A DNA stretch of 64,000 nt from Vibrio ouci (GTDB taxonomy: Bacteria > Pseudomonadota > Gammaproteobacteria > Enterobacterales > Vibrionaceae): positions 58,785 through 122,784 of the forward strand of contig NZ_SATR01000013.1 in assembly GCF_004551525.1 (NCBI RefSeq), in the 5' to 3' direction. The notes below the pieces were generated by a model that was not told the DNA's origin, did no database searches, and saw only the letters and a program-made list of their open reading frames with translations. Positions 9,504 to 18,657 of this stretch are shown piece after piece; the first letter of the stretch is position 1; the number at the start of each line of letters is the position of its first letter. Both the position numbers and the translations under genes were made by a program.

Positions 9504-9578
9504 ATGCAGCACCAAAGCCTAGTAATGACCACAACCATTATTATTACCGACATCGCAATTGTTGGGGCAGGCTGCTAA
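9504..9578 (+). CDS. thrL: thr operon leader peptide
   Basis: This is a 24-codon reading frame starting at ATG 9504 and stopping at TAA 9576-9578, just before the attenuator hairpin and thrA. It contains the regulatory run TTTIIIT followed by DIAI: four Thr and five Ile codons in 24. Stalling at these codons when charged tRNA-Thr or tRNA-Ile is scarce would prevent the terminator, as in E. coli thrL. The peptide differs in sequence from the E. coli one but has the same design and ends in a glycine-rich tail (VGAGC). An internal ATG (9525) just before the Thr run lacks a ribosome site. Confidence 0.9.
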   Translation: MQHQSLVMTTTIIITDIAIVGAGC

Positions 9579-9598
9579 GCGAAAGAAATTCAAAAAAA

Positions 9599-9631
9599 GG
9601 CCTGTATCCAACAAGATACAGGCCTTTTTTT
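9599..9631 (+). terminator. thr operon attenuator
   Basis: A perfect ten-base stem GGCCTGTATC (9599-9608) / GATACAGGCC (9615-9624) with loop CAACAA, preceded by A7 and followed by T7. It lies between thrL and thrA, so it is the regulated terminator. Confidence 0.95.
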
Positions 9632-9661
9632 ATGCCGATTTAAAACATTTTGGAGGAAGGG

Positions 9662-12121
9662 ATGCGAGTTTTAAAGTTTGGAGGTTCATCATTAGCTGAT
9701 GCTGACCGTTTTTTACGAGCAGCAGATATCATTGCTAATAATGCACAGCAAGAAGAAGTGGCAGTCGTGCTTTCAGCACCTGGAAAAACCACAAACAAGT
9801 TAGTTTCAGTGATCGAAGGTGCGCTGAAAAATGGTGAAGCTGAGCTGCAAATTGCTGAGCTAGAAGATTCTTTCCGCGATCTATTCCAAGATATTAAGCA
9901 AGTACTGCCTAATGTAGATGGCAGTGGTTATGACAACCAAGTTAAAACCTCTCTAACTCAACTGCGTCAGTTTGTTCATGGCATCAACCTGCTTGGTATG
10001 TGTCCAGACAACGTCAACGCGCGTATCATTAGTAAGGGTGAACGTGTTTCTATCCAGCTAATGAAAGCGGTTTTAGAAGCAAAAGGTCAAGCGGCAAGCT
10101 TAATCGACCCTATCCAATACCTGTTTGCTCGTGGAGAGCATTTAGAGGCGATGGTCGATGTTGAAGTATCGACTCAGAACTTCCGTCAAAATCCTCTTCC
10201 TCAAGGTCATGTTAATATCATGCCGGGCTTTACCGCGGGTAATGAAGCTGGCGAGTTAGTTACGCTTGGTCGTAATGGTTCAGATTACTCTGCAGCCGTA
10301 CTCGCAGCTTGTCTACGCGCTGATTGCTGTGAAATTTGGACGGACGTTGATGGTGTCTATAACTGTGACCCACGCCTAGTCGATGACGCACGTCTATTAA
10401 AATCACTGAGTTACCAAGAAGCGATGGAGCTCTCTTACTTTGGTGCGTCAGTTCTTCACCCTAAAACCATCGCACCTATTGCCCAGTTCCACATTCCTTG
10501 TCTGATCAAGAACAGTTTCAACCCTCAAGGTGCTGGCACGCTGATTGGCCAAGATACTGGCGAAGATAAGCTGGCTATTAAAGGGATTACGACCCTAAGT
10601 GATCTGACAATGGTTAATGTCTCTGGTCCGGGTATGAAAGGCATGGTAGGCATGGCGAGCCGTGTATTCGGCGCGATGTCATCAGCAGGCGTATCAATTG
10701 TACTGATCACTCAGTCATCCTCTGAATACAGCATCAGCTTCTGTATTGAAGCGCAAGATAAGGCTCTAGCAGAGCAAGCGCTAACAGATACATTCGAACT
10801 GGAACTGAAAGACGGTCTACTAGAGCCAGTAGAGTTTATTAGCGATGTGGCTATTGTCACTCTTGTTGGTGACGGCATGCGTACGTCTCGCGGCGTTGCT
10901 TCGCAGTTCTTCTCATCTCTTGCAGAAGTGAACGTTAACATTGTCGCAATTGCTCAAGGCTCATCAGAGCGTGCTATCTCAGCGGTTATCCCAGAAGATA
11001 AGATTTCTGAAGCGATCAAAGCGTGTCACGAGAACCTATTCAACTCGAAACATTTCCTTGATGTGTTCGTTGTTGGTGTTGGCGGCGTTGGCGGTGAGTT
11101 GGTCGATCAGATTCAACGTCAGCAAGCGAAACTGGCAGAGAAAGGCATTGTGCTACGTGTTTGTGGTCTAGCGAATAGCAAAGGTCTGTTGCTGGATAGC
11201 GAAGGTCTGCCTTTAGACCATTGGCGTGACCGTATGAACGATGCTTCAGAAGAGTTCAGCCTAGCGCGTCTTATCTCTTTGGTTCAACGCAACCATATCA
11301 TTAACCCAGTATTGGTTGACTGTACATCAAGCGAAGTTATCGCTAACCAATATGCAGACTTCTTAGCGGCTGGCTTCCACGTTGTTACACCAAACAAGAA
11401 AGCCAATACTGCTAGCATGGCCTACTACCACCAACTGCGTGATGTTGCGCGTAGCTCTCGCCGTAAACTTATGTATGAAACGACAGTAGGTGCAGGTCTG
11501 CCTGTTATTGAGAACCTACAGAATCTTATTGCAGCAGGTGATGAACTAGAGCGCTTTACCGGTATTTTATCGGGCTCGCTATCTTACATTTTCGGTAAGC
11601 TTGATGAAGGTATGACGCTTAGCCAAGCGACAAATATCGCTAAAGATAACGGCTTTACCGAGCCAGATCCTCGTGATGATCTATCAGGTATGGACGTGGC
11701 GCGTAAGCTGCTGATCCTTGCGCGTGAAGCAGGAATGAACTTAGAGCTTGAAGATGTGATCGTTGACCAAGCTCTGCCACCGGGCTTTGATGACTCAGGT
11801 TCTATCGAAGAGTTTATGGCTCGCCTACCTGAAGCTGATGCTTACTTTAAAGAGCAATCTGCTAAAGCGGCAGAAGAAGGTAAAGTACTGCGTTATGTCG
11901 GTGAAATCGCTGATGGTCAGTGCCGAGTGAGTGTTGCTGCGGTTGATGAAAATGACCCTATGTTCAAGATTAAAGATGGCGAGAACGCGCTGGCATTCTT
12001 TAGCCGCTACTACCAACCAATTCCGCTCGTTTTGCGTGGTTACGGTGCGGGTACAGAAGTAACGGCAGCAGGTGTCTTCTCAGACGTGATGCGTACATTA
12101 GGTTGGAAGCTAGGAGTATAA
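9662..12121 (+). CDS. thrA: bifunctional aspartokinase I / homoserine dehydrogenase I
   Basis: ThrA carries out the first and third steps from aspartate to threonine and is feedback-inhibited by threonine. The 819 residues begin [10 protein letters not shown], the aspartokinase phosphate-binding motif, and include [10 protein letters not shown]. Two ACT-type regulatory segments follow in the middle (about 315-460). The homoserine dehydrogenase half starts with the NAD(P)-binding [12 protein letters not shown] near residue 469 and includes the TPNKKANT and TTVGAGLP substrate region. GGAGG directly precedes ATG 9662; an in-frame TTG four codons upstream is inside that site. It is the first structural gene of thrLABC. 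Confidence 0.98.
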   Translation: MRVLKFGGSSLADADRFLRAADIIANNAQQEEVAVVLSAPGKTTNKLVSVIEGALKNGEAELQIAELEDSFRDLFQDIKQVLPNVDGSGYDNQVKTSLTQLRQFVHGINLLGMCPDNVNARIISKGERVSIQLMKAVLEAKGQAASLIDPIQYLFARGEHLEAMVDVEVSTQNFRQNPLPQGHVNIMPGFTAGNEAGELVTLGRNGSDYSAAVLAACLRADCCEIWTDVDGVYNCDPRLVDDARLLKSLSYQEAMELSYFGASVLHPKTIAPIAQFHIPCLIKNSFNPQGAGTLIGQDTGEDKLAIKGITTLSDLTMVNVSGPGMKGMVGMASRVFGAMSSAGVSIVLITQSSSEYSISFCIEAQDKALAEQALTDTFELELKDGLLEPVEFISDVAIVTLVGDGMRTSRGVASQFFSSLAEVNVNIVAIAQGSSERAISAVIPEDKISEAIKACHENLFNSKHFLDVFVVGVGGVGGELVDQIQRQQAKLAEKGIVLRVCGLANSKGLLLDSEGLPLDHWRDRMNDASEEFSLARLISLVQRNHIINPVLVDCTSSEVIANQYADFLAAGFHVVTPNKKANTASMAYYHQLRDVARSSRRKLMYETTVGAGLPVIENLQNLIAAGDELERFTGILSGSLSYIFGKLDEGMTLSQATNIAKDNGFTEPDPRDDLSGMDVARKLLILAREAGMNLELEDVIVDQALPPGFDDSGSIEEFMARLPEADAYFKEQSAKAAEEGKVLRYVGEIADGQCRVSVAAVDENDPMFKIKDGENALAFFSRYYQPIPLVLRGYGAGTEVTAAGVFSDVMRTLGWKLGV

Positions 12122-12125
12122 ACAT

Positions 12126-13094
12126 ATGAGTCGTGGTATGGATGTAGTGGTTTACGCTCCAGCATCAATCGGAAATGTCAGTGTGGGTTTTGATGTGCTG
12201 GGGGCGGCTGTGTCCCCAGTTGATGGCACCTTACTCGGTGACCGAGTTCAAGTGAAAGCAGGCAGTGAGCCTTTTTCGCTAAAGACTGCTGGTAGCTTTG
12301 TTGCAAAGCTGCCTGAAAATCCGAAAGAGAACATCGTTTATGACTGTTGGCGTGTTTTCGCTCGTGAATTAGAAAAGAAAGGGGAAGCTCTACTTCCTCT
12401 TGAAATGACTCTTGAGAAAAACATGCCTATCGGTTCGGGCCTAGGTTCAAGTGCCTGTTCGATAGTCGCGGCATTAGATGCGCTAAACCGCTTCCATGGT
12501 GAACCACTTGATGAGACTGAGCTTCTGGCCCTGATGGGTGAAATGGAAGGGCAGATTTCTGGTGGTGTGCATTACGACAACGTTGCACCGTGTTACTTAG
12601 GCGGTGTGCAATTGATGTTGGAAGAGCTAGGCATCATCAGCCAAGAAGTACCATGTTTTGATGATTGGTATTGGGTAATGGCTTATCCAGGCATCAAAGT
12701 CTCGACAGCTGAAGCAAGAGAGATCCTACCATCTCAGTACCGTCGTCAGGATATCATTGCTCATGGTCGTCATTTAGCGGGCTTTATTCATGCGTGTCAT
12801 TCGAATCAGCCAGAGCTAGCGGCAAAAATGATCAAAGACGTGATCGCTGAACCATATCGTGCGAAACTGCTACCTGGGTTTGCCGATGCTCGTCAGTATG
12901 CGGCAACCGCAGGCGCTTTAGCTACCGGCATTTCTGGTAGTGGCCCAACACTATTTAGTATTTGTAAAGATAAAGATGTCGCTGAGCGTGTCGCTCGTTG
13001 GCTCGAACAAAACTACGTACAAAATGAAGAAGGATTCGTCCATGTTTGTCGCCTGAACAAACAAGGTTCGAACGTAACAGGAAGTGAGCTATGA
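12126..13094 (+). CDS. thrB: homoserine kinase
   Basis: ThrB phosphorylates homoserine with ATP. It is a GHMP-family kinase of 322 residues with [20 protein letters not shown] at the N-terminus, the ATP-binding glycine loop [12 protein letters not shown] near residue 100, and [12 protein letters not shown] near the C-terminus. AGGAG nine bases upstream supports the ATG at 12126; an alternative ATG four codons later would match the E. coli start. The gene begins four bases after thrA and ends in a four-base overlap with thrC, indicating translational coupling. Confidence 0.97.
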   Translation: MSRGMDVVVYAPASIGNVSVGFDVLGAAVSPVDGTLLGDRVQVKAGSEPFSLKTAGSFVAKLPENPKENIVYDCWRVFARELEKKGEALLPLEMTLEKNMPIGSGLGSSACSIVAALDALNRFHGEPLDETELLALMGEMEGQISGGVHYDNVAPCYLGGVQLMLEELGIISQEVPCFDDWYWVMAYPGIKVSTAEAREILPSQYRRQDIIAHGRHLAGFIHACHSNQPELAAKMIKDVIAEPYRAKLLPGFADARQYAATAGALATGISGSGPTLFSICKDKDVAERVARWLEQNYVQNEEGFVHVCRLNKQGSNVTGSEL

Positions 13095-14374
13095 AGCTGT
13101 ACAACATAAAAGAAAATGACGAACAAGTTTCCTTTGGCCAAGCCGTACGCCAAGGTCTAGGCCGCAATCAAGGTCTATTTTTCCCGCAAGAACTGCCTAA
13201 GTTTGATGATATTGATGCGCTACTTGCAGAAGATTTTGTTTCACGTAGTACCAAAATCTTATCAGCACTGATCGGCGATGAGCTGGCGGAAGAAAAAGTA
13301 AATTCAATGGTTGATGCAGCGTTCCAATTCCCTGCACCAATTAACAAGGTTAAAGATGGCGTTTACGCGTTAGAACTATTCCATGGTCCAACGCTGGCGT
13401 TTAAAGACTTTGGTGGCCGTTTTATGGCTCAGTCTTTAGCAGCCGTTTCTGATGGTGGGAAAATCACTATCTTGACCGCAACATCTGGTGATACTGGCGC
13501 TGCAGTTGCGCATGCCTTCTACGGCATGGAAGACATCAACGTTGTTATCCTTTACCCGAAAGGCAAAATCAGCCCGTTGCAAGAAAAGCTATTCTGTACA
13601 CTAGGTAATAACATCCACACAGTTGCGATTGATGGCGACTTTGATGCGTGTCAGGCGCTAGTGAAGCAAGCATTTGATGATGCCGCGCTACGTGAAGAAA
13701 TCGGTCTGAACTCAGCAAACTCAATCAATATCTCACGTCTAATGGCGCAGATTTGTTACTACTTTGAGGCTGCGTCTCAGCTAAGCAAAGAAGAGCGTGA
13801 AAACCTAGTTGTATCGGTACCAAGTGGTAACTTCGGTAACCTAACGGCAGGCTTGCTAGCAAAAGCACTAGGTTTACCAATTAAGCGCTTTATTGCGGCA
13901 ACCAATGAAAATGACACGGTACCTCGCTACCTAGAAACAGGTAAGTGGGATCCAAAACCAACCGTTGCAACAACATCGAACGCGATGGATGTAAGTCAGC
14001 CAAATAACTGGCCTCGTATCGAAGAACTATGCCAGCTGAAAGGTTGGGGCTTAGATACGCTAGGTAAAGGTAAAGTGTCTGACGAGCAAAGTGCTGAGTC
14101 GGTACGTGACCTTAAAGCACAAGGTTACCTATGTGAGCCGCATGGCGCGATTGCATACCGCTTGCTTGATGAGCAGCTTCAAGAAGGCGAAACAGGTCTG
14201 TTCCTATGTACTGCGCACCCAGCGAAGTTCAAAGAAGTGGTTGATGAGGTTCTAGGTTCAGACATCGACTTGCCAGCGCCGCTTGCTAAGCATGCAGCGA
14301 TGGAGTTGCTATCTGAAGATCTAGCCAATGACTTTGACTTACTAAAAGAAGTGTTACGTCGAGTGCAGAAATAA
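13091..14374 (+). CDS. thrC: threonine synthase
   Basis: ThrC is the pyridoxal-phosphate enzyme converting O-phosphohomoserine to threonine. The 427 residues carry the PLP-lysine motif [14 protein letters not shown] (Lys near 107), the [15 protein letters not shown] loop and the [12 protein letters not shown] phosphate-binding segment. Its length equals the enterobacterial enzyme. The start overlaps the thrB stop as ATGA. It is the last gene of the operon and is followed by a strong terminator. Confidence 0.98.
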   Translation: MKLYNIKENDEQVSFGQAVRQGLGRNQGLFFPQELPKFDDIDALLAEDFVSRSTKILSALIGDELAEEKVNSMVDAAFQFPAPINKVKDGVYALELFHGPTLAFKDFGGRFMAQSLAAVSDGGKITILTATSGDTGAAVAHAFYGMEDINVVILYPKGKISPLQEKLFCTLGNNIHTVAIDGDFDACQALVKQAFDDAALREEIGLNSANSINISRLMAQICYYFEAASQLSKEERENLVVSVPSGNFGNLTAGLLAKALGLPIKRFIAATNENDTVPRYLETGKWDPKPTVATTSNAMDVSQPNNWPRIEELCQLKGWGLDTLGKGKVSDEQSAESVRDLKAQGYLCEPHGAIAYRLLDEQLQEGETGLFLCTAHPAKFKEVVDEVLGSDIDLPAPLAKHAAMELLSEDLANDFDLLKEVLRRVQK

Positions 14375-14394
14375 CTTGCCTAGATTTGAATACT

Positions 14395-14423
14395 AAAAAG
14401 GTCACCTCGGTGACCTTTTTTTT
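14395..14423 (+). terminator. rho-independent terminator of the threonine operon
   Basis: The stem GGTCAC / GTGACC with the tight loop CTCG, flanked by A5 and T8. Confidence 0.92.
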
Positions 14424-14446
14424 GTTTTTGTGGCTAGTTACTTAAT

Positions 14447-14551
14447 AGTCATTCCATAGAGTGACGAAGGAGCGAGTAGGGAATCTCCAAATGTATTCGA
14501 CTTGCTTTAAGAGATCCCCAATTCGTTCGTGCCTCACTCTTGAGGATGACT
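14447..14551. repeat. long imperfect palindromic intergenic repeat
   Basis: About 105 bases form one imperfect inverted repeat. The left arm starts AGTCATTCCATAGAGTGACG and runs to GGGAATCTC (14499 region); the right arm reads GAGATCCCC and ends GAGGATGACT. The arms match at most positions over about 40 bases around a central spacer. It has no coding capacity. The first 22 bases (from 14448) recur, with two differences, near 17888. It looks like a dispersed intergenic palindrome (MITE- or ERIC-like in size). Its genomic copy number cannot be seen here. Confidence 0.7.
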
Positions 14552-14561
14552 CTAAAATTAA

Positions 14562-14584
14562 AGGGTTGGCATTGTGCCAACCCT
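14562..14584 (-). terminator. terminator of the TRIC-type gene
   Basis: The stem AGGGTTGGCA / TGCCAACCCT has the loop TTG; on the minus strand it is followed by TTTAATTTTAG. The hairpin is strong but the T-tract interrupted. Confidence 0.65.
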
Positions 14585-14598
14585 CCAACAACTCTTGT

Positions 14599-15219
14599 TT
14601 AACGGTTCAGTGCAAAAGTAGGCAGTGATAAGTGCCAACGTATCGCACCCAAGCGAATCAACAGAGTCGAAAATACGCCAGCTAAGAAGGCGGTATCGCT
14701 GTCGCAGCCCATCGCCAGGGCCGTAGTATGAAAGACACCACCAATGATACAGGCGGTCGCGTAGACTTCACTTCTCAGTACCATCGGCACTTCTCGAGCG
14801 AGAACATCACGAATGATGCCGCCGCCACAGCCAGTAATCACACCCATGATGATTGCGACTAAAGCAGAGTCTTGGTAAGCCATGGTTTTCTCTACACCGA
14901 TACCAACAAATACCGCTAAGCCAATCGCATCGCAAACAGGCAGGATCCACCAAGCGAGACGCTTTGGTCGTCTAACAATAATCATTGTCAGCAAGCAAGT
15001 GATGAGAATCGTCCACAGGTAATTGGTGTCGGTGATCCAAAAGACGGGGGTAGCCCCTAATGCCATATCGCGAATGGTGCCACCACCAATGGCAGTCACA
15101 CTGCCCAAGACGGCAACTCCAAAAGGATCCATTTTTAATCGGCCTGCAAGCAGGACACCTGAAATGGCAAAAATTGCCGTACCGAACAAGTCGATAACGT
15201 AAAGCAGCATGGAATCCAT
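14599..15219 (-). CDS. TRIC-type (UPF0126) cation channel membrane protein
   Basis: This inner-membrane protein of 206 residues belongs to the trimeric intracellular cation channel / UPF0126 family (E. coli YicG and YadS type). About seven hydrophobic helices are arranged as two homologous halves, each with a glycine-rich kinked motif followed by RD: AIGGGTIRDMALG in the first and GCGGGIIRDVLA in the second. These GGGxxRD repeats are the family signature. The ATG at 15219 was chosen; an upstream in-frame TTG at 15252 would add 11 residues. It lies downstream of btuF on the same strand with a 72-base gap. The substrate is unproven here. Confidence 0.88.
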   Translation of the reverse strand: MDSMLLYVIDLFGTAIFAISGVLLAGRLKMDPFGVAVLGSVTAIGGGTIRDMALGATPVFWITDTNYLWTILITCLLTMIIVRRPKRLAWWILPVCDAIGLAVFVGIGVEKTMAYQDSALVAIIMGVITGCGGGIIRDVLAREVPMVLRSEVYATACIIGGVFHTTALAMGCDSDTAFLAGVFSTLLIRLGAIRWHLSLPTFALNR

Positions 15220-15291
15220 GTTACTAAAATCTCTTACTAAATATGGGAACAAGAAGTGAGGAGGAATTGTACGAGATCTTGTAGTTAAACG

Positions 15292-16113
15292 TTAGCGTTT
15301 TTCCCTTGTGGTCTCGAAATGCTCACAAACTTGCTCAATCGCGTTAAGTGTTCGCGGAGTGGGGCGGTTAATCCAATCGGAATTGAGTGACCAGATATGG
15401 TTGCTTTGCACCGCTGATAATTGCTCGCGCCATTTTTGCCACATATTGCCATTTTCGATGGTATGCTCAGAGGTGAAGATAACATCAGGGTTTTGGATGA
15501 TCACTTGTTCCATGCCGACCTGCGGGTAAGGCGCTGCGCTATGCTCAAAAATGTTTTCACCGCCACAGAAGCTAAACACTTCGCTCGGCCACTTTCCTTT
15601 GGCTAGGGTGATAATCGGCTGCTCACTAAGCTGATAGAAGTAGCGTACTGGGATATCAGTTTGATACTTAGCTTTTAGGTCTTTTAAGCTCTGTCTGAAG
15701 TCGTTTGCTGCTTGTTTACCAACACTAGGGTCGTCAGAGTATTGGCTGAGCTGTTCAATATTGTTCGCAATATCTGCCAGTGAGTTGGTCTGAGAGTAAT
15801 AGATCTCAAAGCCAAACTGCTCGAGTTTTTTGAGTTCGCCGATTGGGTTACCTGCTGGCCAAGCAATGATTAAATCAGGTTGCAGAGCAATGATGCGCTC
15901 AATTTTGATTCCTTGGTAGTTGGACACCTTCTCGATGTTTTTAGCTTGCTCAGGATAATCACTGCGCTCACTGACCGCGACCAGTTTATCGCCAAGCCCT
16001 GCGGCAAAAGCGATTTCTGTTGCGTGTGGTGCAAGGCTTACGACCTTTTCAACCGTGGCTGCATGAGCGGTTGAAATAGCGATGGTTGTTAGGGCGAAAA
16101 GGTAGCGTCGCAT
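15292..16113 (-). CDS. btuF: periplasmic vitamin B12-binding protein
   Basis: BtuF delivers cobalamin to the BtuCD ABC importer. The 273 residues start with a signal peptide (MRRYLFALTTIAISTAHAA) and show the class III solute-binding fold: VVSLAPHATEIAFAAGLGDKLVAVS at the start, the linking helix region around PIGELKKLEQFGFEIYYS, and the C-terminal lobe with VIIQNPDVIFTS and RPTPRTLNAIEQVC. The ATG follows the cbiB stop with no gap, and the ribosome site AAGGATTT lies in the last cbiB codons, so translation is coupled. No B12 riboswitch is visible upstream. Confidence 0.93.
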   Translation of the reverse strand: MRRYLFALTTIAISTAHAATVEKVVSLAPHATEIAFAAGLGDKLVAVSERSDYPEQAKNIEKVSNYQGIKIERIIALQPDLIIAWPAGNPIGELKKLEQFGFEIYYSQTNSLADIANNIEQLSQYSDDPSVGKQAANDFRQSLKDLKAKYQTDIPVRYFYQLSEQPIITLAKGKWPSEVFSFCGGENIFEHSAAPYPQVGMEQVIIQNPDVIFTSEHTIENGNMWQKWREQLSAVQSNHIWSLNSDWINRPTPRTLNAIEQVCEHFETTREKR

Positions 16114-17067
16114 TTAAAATCCTTGGTAGATGAGGCCCATAATAAGGCTTTGAATTACAATCCAAGCGAACATACGCCAGGCGAGCAATTTCTGCACTTG
16201 GGCAACATGAATAGCCGATGGCGCAATGCGTCCGCCTAGTTTAGCTCTGACCGCTTTGTGCTTGTCATAGATGGCGGGACCACCTAGAGATAGTTCCAGC
16301 TTCGCGCCAACGGAAACCAATAGCCATGCTGGCCCAGGTAGCGGCCAAGATTTGGCTTGCTGCGAGATAAGCTGCGCGGTTTGTTTTGCTCGATGGCCAA
16401 TAGCAATCATGATGGCAAACAGACGCATCGGGATAAAATCTAATACAGCTACCGCGCGTACGGCCGGAATGCCAAATGGGGAAAACTGTTGTCTTGATGG
16501 AGACCAAGCCCGGGCAAGTTCAACACTCATTCGATATAGAAAAGCGCCGATGCCGCCACCAATGGCGTACCAAAACAGCACTCCAACCACATTACGACCG
16601 TAAGACATGATCAACGTTTCTGAGCCCGCTTTACCCAGCCCTAATAATGAAAGAGAGGAGGTTGAGCGATTGACGATGGGCTTGATCAACATTTTGGCGT
16701 GCTCTTTATCTTCACGAGCCAACGCCGCGACAAATTGTGCAGTGAATTTATCGGTATTGCGCCAGTCAATTGCGAGTAATAAAAAAGCTAGCTCGAACAG
16801 TTGAGGTTGCCATACCAGTGGCTTGAGTGCGATCAACACTATTAGCATAGGCAGTAGCATCAATAACCAAGCTAAAGTGCCTGAAATGATGCTTTGCGAG
16901 TAATTGCTATTGTTATTAACTTTATCTGCCAACTGCTCGGCAAATTTATGCCAAAGTATTGCGGGATGCGCTTCGCGGGGGAAAGGAAGAATGAGGTGAA
17001 ACAACAGAGCGCCCCATAATACTAGGAGCGCTCCATTTGCGTAAAAGTGATTGAATATATCTTCCAT
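16114..17067 (-). CDS. cbiB: CbiB/CobD-family adenosylcobinamide-phosphate synthase-like membrane protein
   Basis: CbiB proteins join the aminopropanol arm to adenosylcobyric acid at the membrane during cobalamin synthesis or salvage. The 317 residues have an N-terminal hydrophobic helix with HLILPFPREAHPAILWHK, further helices, the family-typical ALAREDKEHAKMLIKPIVNRSTSSLS block, VGVLFWYAIGGGIGAFLYRMS, and PSAIHVAQVQKLL near the end. Sequence is more divergent than in full B12 producers, and only btuF adjoins it, so a salvage role is inferred. It lies between mtnN (27-base gap) and btuF (no gap) in a minus-strand operon. Confidence 0.85.
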   Translation of the reverse strand: MEDIFNHFYANGALLVLWGALLFHLILPFPREAHPAILWHKFAEQLADKVNNNSNYSQSIISGTLAWLLMLLPMLIVLIALKPLVWQPQLFELAFLLLAIDWRNTDKFTAQFVAALAREDKEHAKMLIKPIVNRSTSSLSLLGLGKAGSETLIMSYGRNVVGVLFWYAIGGGIGAFLYRMSVELARAWSPSRQQFSPFGIPAVRAVAVLDFIPMRLFAIMIAIGHRAKQTAQLISQQAKSWPLPGPAWLLVSVGAKLELSLGGPAIYDKHKAVRAKLGGRIAPSAIHVAQVQKLLAWRMFAWIVIQSLIMGLIYQGF

Positions 17068-17094
17068 GATATCGCTTGTTTTCCTTACAAAGGC

Positions 17095-17790
17095 TTATTT
17101 CAGAAGATCAACTATTTTAATCACCATCTCTGATGAGCTCTTAGCCGCTAGCGGTAGGAATTCATCGAAGGTCATGCCTGCTTCTTTGTCAGCAACGTCT
17201 GAGATAGCGCGTACAACGACAAATGGGACTTTGAATTGATGACAGGTTTGAGCAATAGCTGAGGCCTCCATCTCGACAGCAACAACAGAAGGGAAGTTCT
17301 GGCGAATAAATGCTTGGCGTTCTGCGCTCGCAATGAAGGCATCACCTGTACAAATTAGGCCACGCACTGCATGAGTATCTTTCATTTTCGCTAGGGCTTT
17401 TTCAGCGACATCCATTAGCTTTTCGTCTGCGATGAACGCGGCTGGCTGTTGTGCCATTTGACCGATCTCATAACCAAAAGCGGTTACGTCAGCATCGTGG
17501 TGACGAACTTCGGTTGAAATAACTACATCACCAACGTTTAGACTTGAATCAAAGCCGCCTGCTGAACCTGTGTTTATCACTACGTCTGGCTGGTACTCAT
17601 CAAGTAGGATTGTTGTACCCACAGCTGCCGCTACTTTACCAATACCTGATTGAAGCAAAACCACCTCAACACCGTTGATCTGACCTGAGAAGTAAGTACA
17701 ACCTGCTTTGCTAACTTCTGTACGGTTTTCAATTGCTTGTTTAAGAATGGAAACTTCTTGCTCCATTGCACCAATGATGCCGATTTTCAT
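17095..17790 (-). CDS. mtnN: 5'-methylthioadenosine / S-adenosylhomocysteine nucleosidase
   Basis: MtnN (Pfs) cleaves adenine from methylthioadenosine and S-adenosylhomocysteine; its product S-ribosylhomocysteine feeds LuxS and autoinducer-2. The 231 residues show [13 protein letters not shown] at the start, GSAGGF, and the catalytic region [15 protein letters not shown] with ISDVADKEA (Asp general acid). Length equals E. coli MtnN. AGGA precedes the ATG. It is the first gene of the mtnN-cbiB-btuF unit and is divergent from rpsO, which is not its E. coli neighbour. Confidence 0.97.
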   Translation of the reverse strand: MKIGIIGAMEQEVSILKQAIENRTEVSKAGCTYFSGQINGVEVVLLQSGIGKVAAAVGTTILLDEYQPDVVINTGSAGGFDSSLNVGDVVISTEVRHHDADVTAFGYEIGQMAQQPAAFIADEKLMDVAEKALAKMKDTHAVRGLICTGDAFIASAERQAFIRQNFPSVVAVEMEASAIAQTCHQFKVPFVVVRAISDVADKEAGMTFDEFLPLAAKSSSEMVIKIVDLLK

Positions 17791-17812
17791 AGAGAATCCT
17801 GTTTATTCAAAT

Positions 17813-17925
17813 AGGTAGGTTTTGTTGGCCTAAGTGTAACAGAAAAGGCAAAGATAGGAACGGGCAGCGCCCTTCGAACCTACCTTTGTCATTCCCTAGA
17901 CTGACGAAGTCCGTTCTCGCATCCC
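17813..17925. repeat. inverted repeat and partial copy of the intergenic palindrome at the mtnN/rpsO junction
   Basis: AGGTAGGTT (17813-17821) and AACCTACCT (17877-17885) are perfect nine-base inverted arms 55 bases apart. Immediately after the right arm, from 17888, is GTCATTCCCTAGACTGACG, which matches the start of the 14447 palindrome with two differences for 22 bases and then diverges. This is a solo or decayed arm, at a point where gene order departs from E. coli. Confidence 0.55.
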
Positions 17926-17963
17926 ACATCCATATCCTCCCACGCGAAGCGTGCAAATAGCTA

Positions 17964-17992
17964 TTGCTTAACTTCTAGACATCCCATATAAT
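17964..17992 (+). promoter_or_regulatory. rpsO promoter
   Basis: TTGCTT (17964-17969), a 17-base spacer and a perfect TATAAT (17987-17992), followed by the GC-rich TCGCGC typical of stringently controlled ribosomal promoters. The leader is about 68 bases. Confidence 0.8.
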
Positions 17993-18066
17993 TCGCGCTC
18001 CTCGTGTCGGCTGAATCAGAGATTGGCTGGCACAATGTTTAACTTACTCTTATTTAGGAGAGAATT

Positions 18067-18336
18067 ATGTCTCTGAACGCAGAAACTAAAGCAGCAATCG
18101 TTGCAGAATACGCACGTGCTGAAGGCGATACTGGTTCACCAGAAGTTCAAGTAGCTCTACTTACAGCTTCTATCAACCACCTACAAGGTCACTTCAAAGC
18201 ACACAAAGGCGATCACCACAGCCGTCGTGGTCTTCTACGTATGGTTTCTAGCCGTCGTAAGCTTCTAGACTACCTTAAAGGTAAAGATCTTGGTCGTTAC
18301 CAAGAGCTAATCAAACGTCTAGGTCTACGTCGCTAA
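18067..18336 (+). CDS. rpsO: 30S ribosomal protein S15
   Basis: S15 binds 16S rRNA at the three-way junction of helices 20-22 and nucleates the platform. The 89 residues include [33 protein letters not shown] and RRKLLDYL, all hallmark stretches. AGGAGA precedes the ATG. In E. coli rpsO lies directly after truB; here truB is 17 kb away downstream, so the gene depends on its own promoter. Codon use is strongly biased, as expected for a ribosomal gene. Confidence 0.99.
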   Translation: MSLNAETKAAIVAEYARAEGDTGSPEVQVALLTASINHLQGHFKAHKGDHHSRRGLLRMVSSRRKLLDYLKGKDLGRYQELIKRLGLRR

Positions 18337-18363
18337 TTAGCGACTGCATAGCAGTTTGTTAGA

Positions 18364-18386
18364 AAGGGGCTTTAAGCCCCTTTTTT
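18364..18386 (+). terminator. rpsO terminator
   Basis: The inverted repeat GGGGCTTTAAGCCCC is followed by T6. It lies between rpsO and the pnp leader and probably allows partial read-through, as in E. coli. Confidence 0.85.
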
Positions 18387-18457
18387 GTTGCCCGTTACTT
18401 ATTTTCATTGCTATAGCTTAGCCAAATCACTTTTATACCGTTATACTACGCACGGTA

Positions 18458-18590
18458 AAAATCCCTAATTGGGATTTTCTACGTAATTACTCATAGCATT
18501 GCAGTCAACCACGTCGACCAAAAGGTCGCGACTATTCAAAGTGAACTCCCCAAATAACAGTTCATTTTCACTAGTCGCGATTTGTAATGC
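18458..18590 (+). promoter_or_regulatory. structured pnp mRNA leader
   Basis: The 321 bases between rpsO and pnp contain paired segments. AAAATCCC / GGGATTTT (18458-18478) is a small hairpin. TCGCGACTA (18526-18534) is perfectly complementary to TAGTCGCGA (18572-18580), extended inward by AGTGAAC / GTTCATT with one G-U pair. GCATTGCA (18496-18503) can pair with TGTAATGC (18583-18590), enclosing them together with a GACC-AAAA-GGTC mini-hairpin. E. coli pnp has a long leader stem cut by RNase III, through which PNPase represses itself; I infer the same function here. TATACT at 18442-18447 is a possible -10. Confidence 0.7.
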
Positions 18591-18657
18591 CTTGAGTTTC
18601 AATCAATATCATCTGAGCACTATCGAATGATAGATGGCTGAGAAACAAGGAATTTCC

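Noticed and set aside
17791..18066. B12 riboswitch before mtnN-cbiB-btuF
   Set aside because: No B12-box-like conserved stretch or typical long structured leader is seen, only a nine-base inverted repeat.
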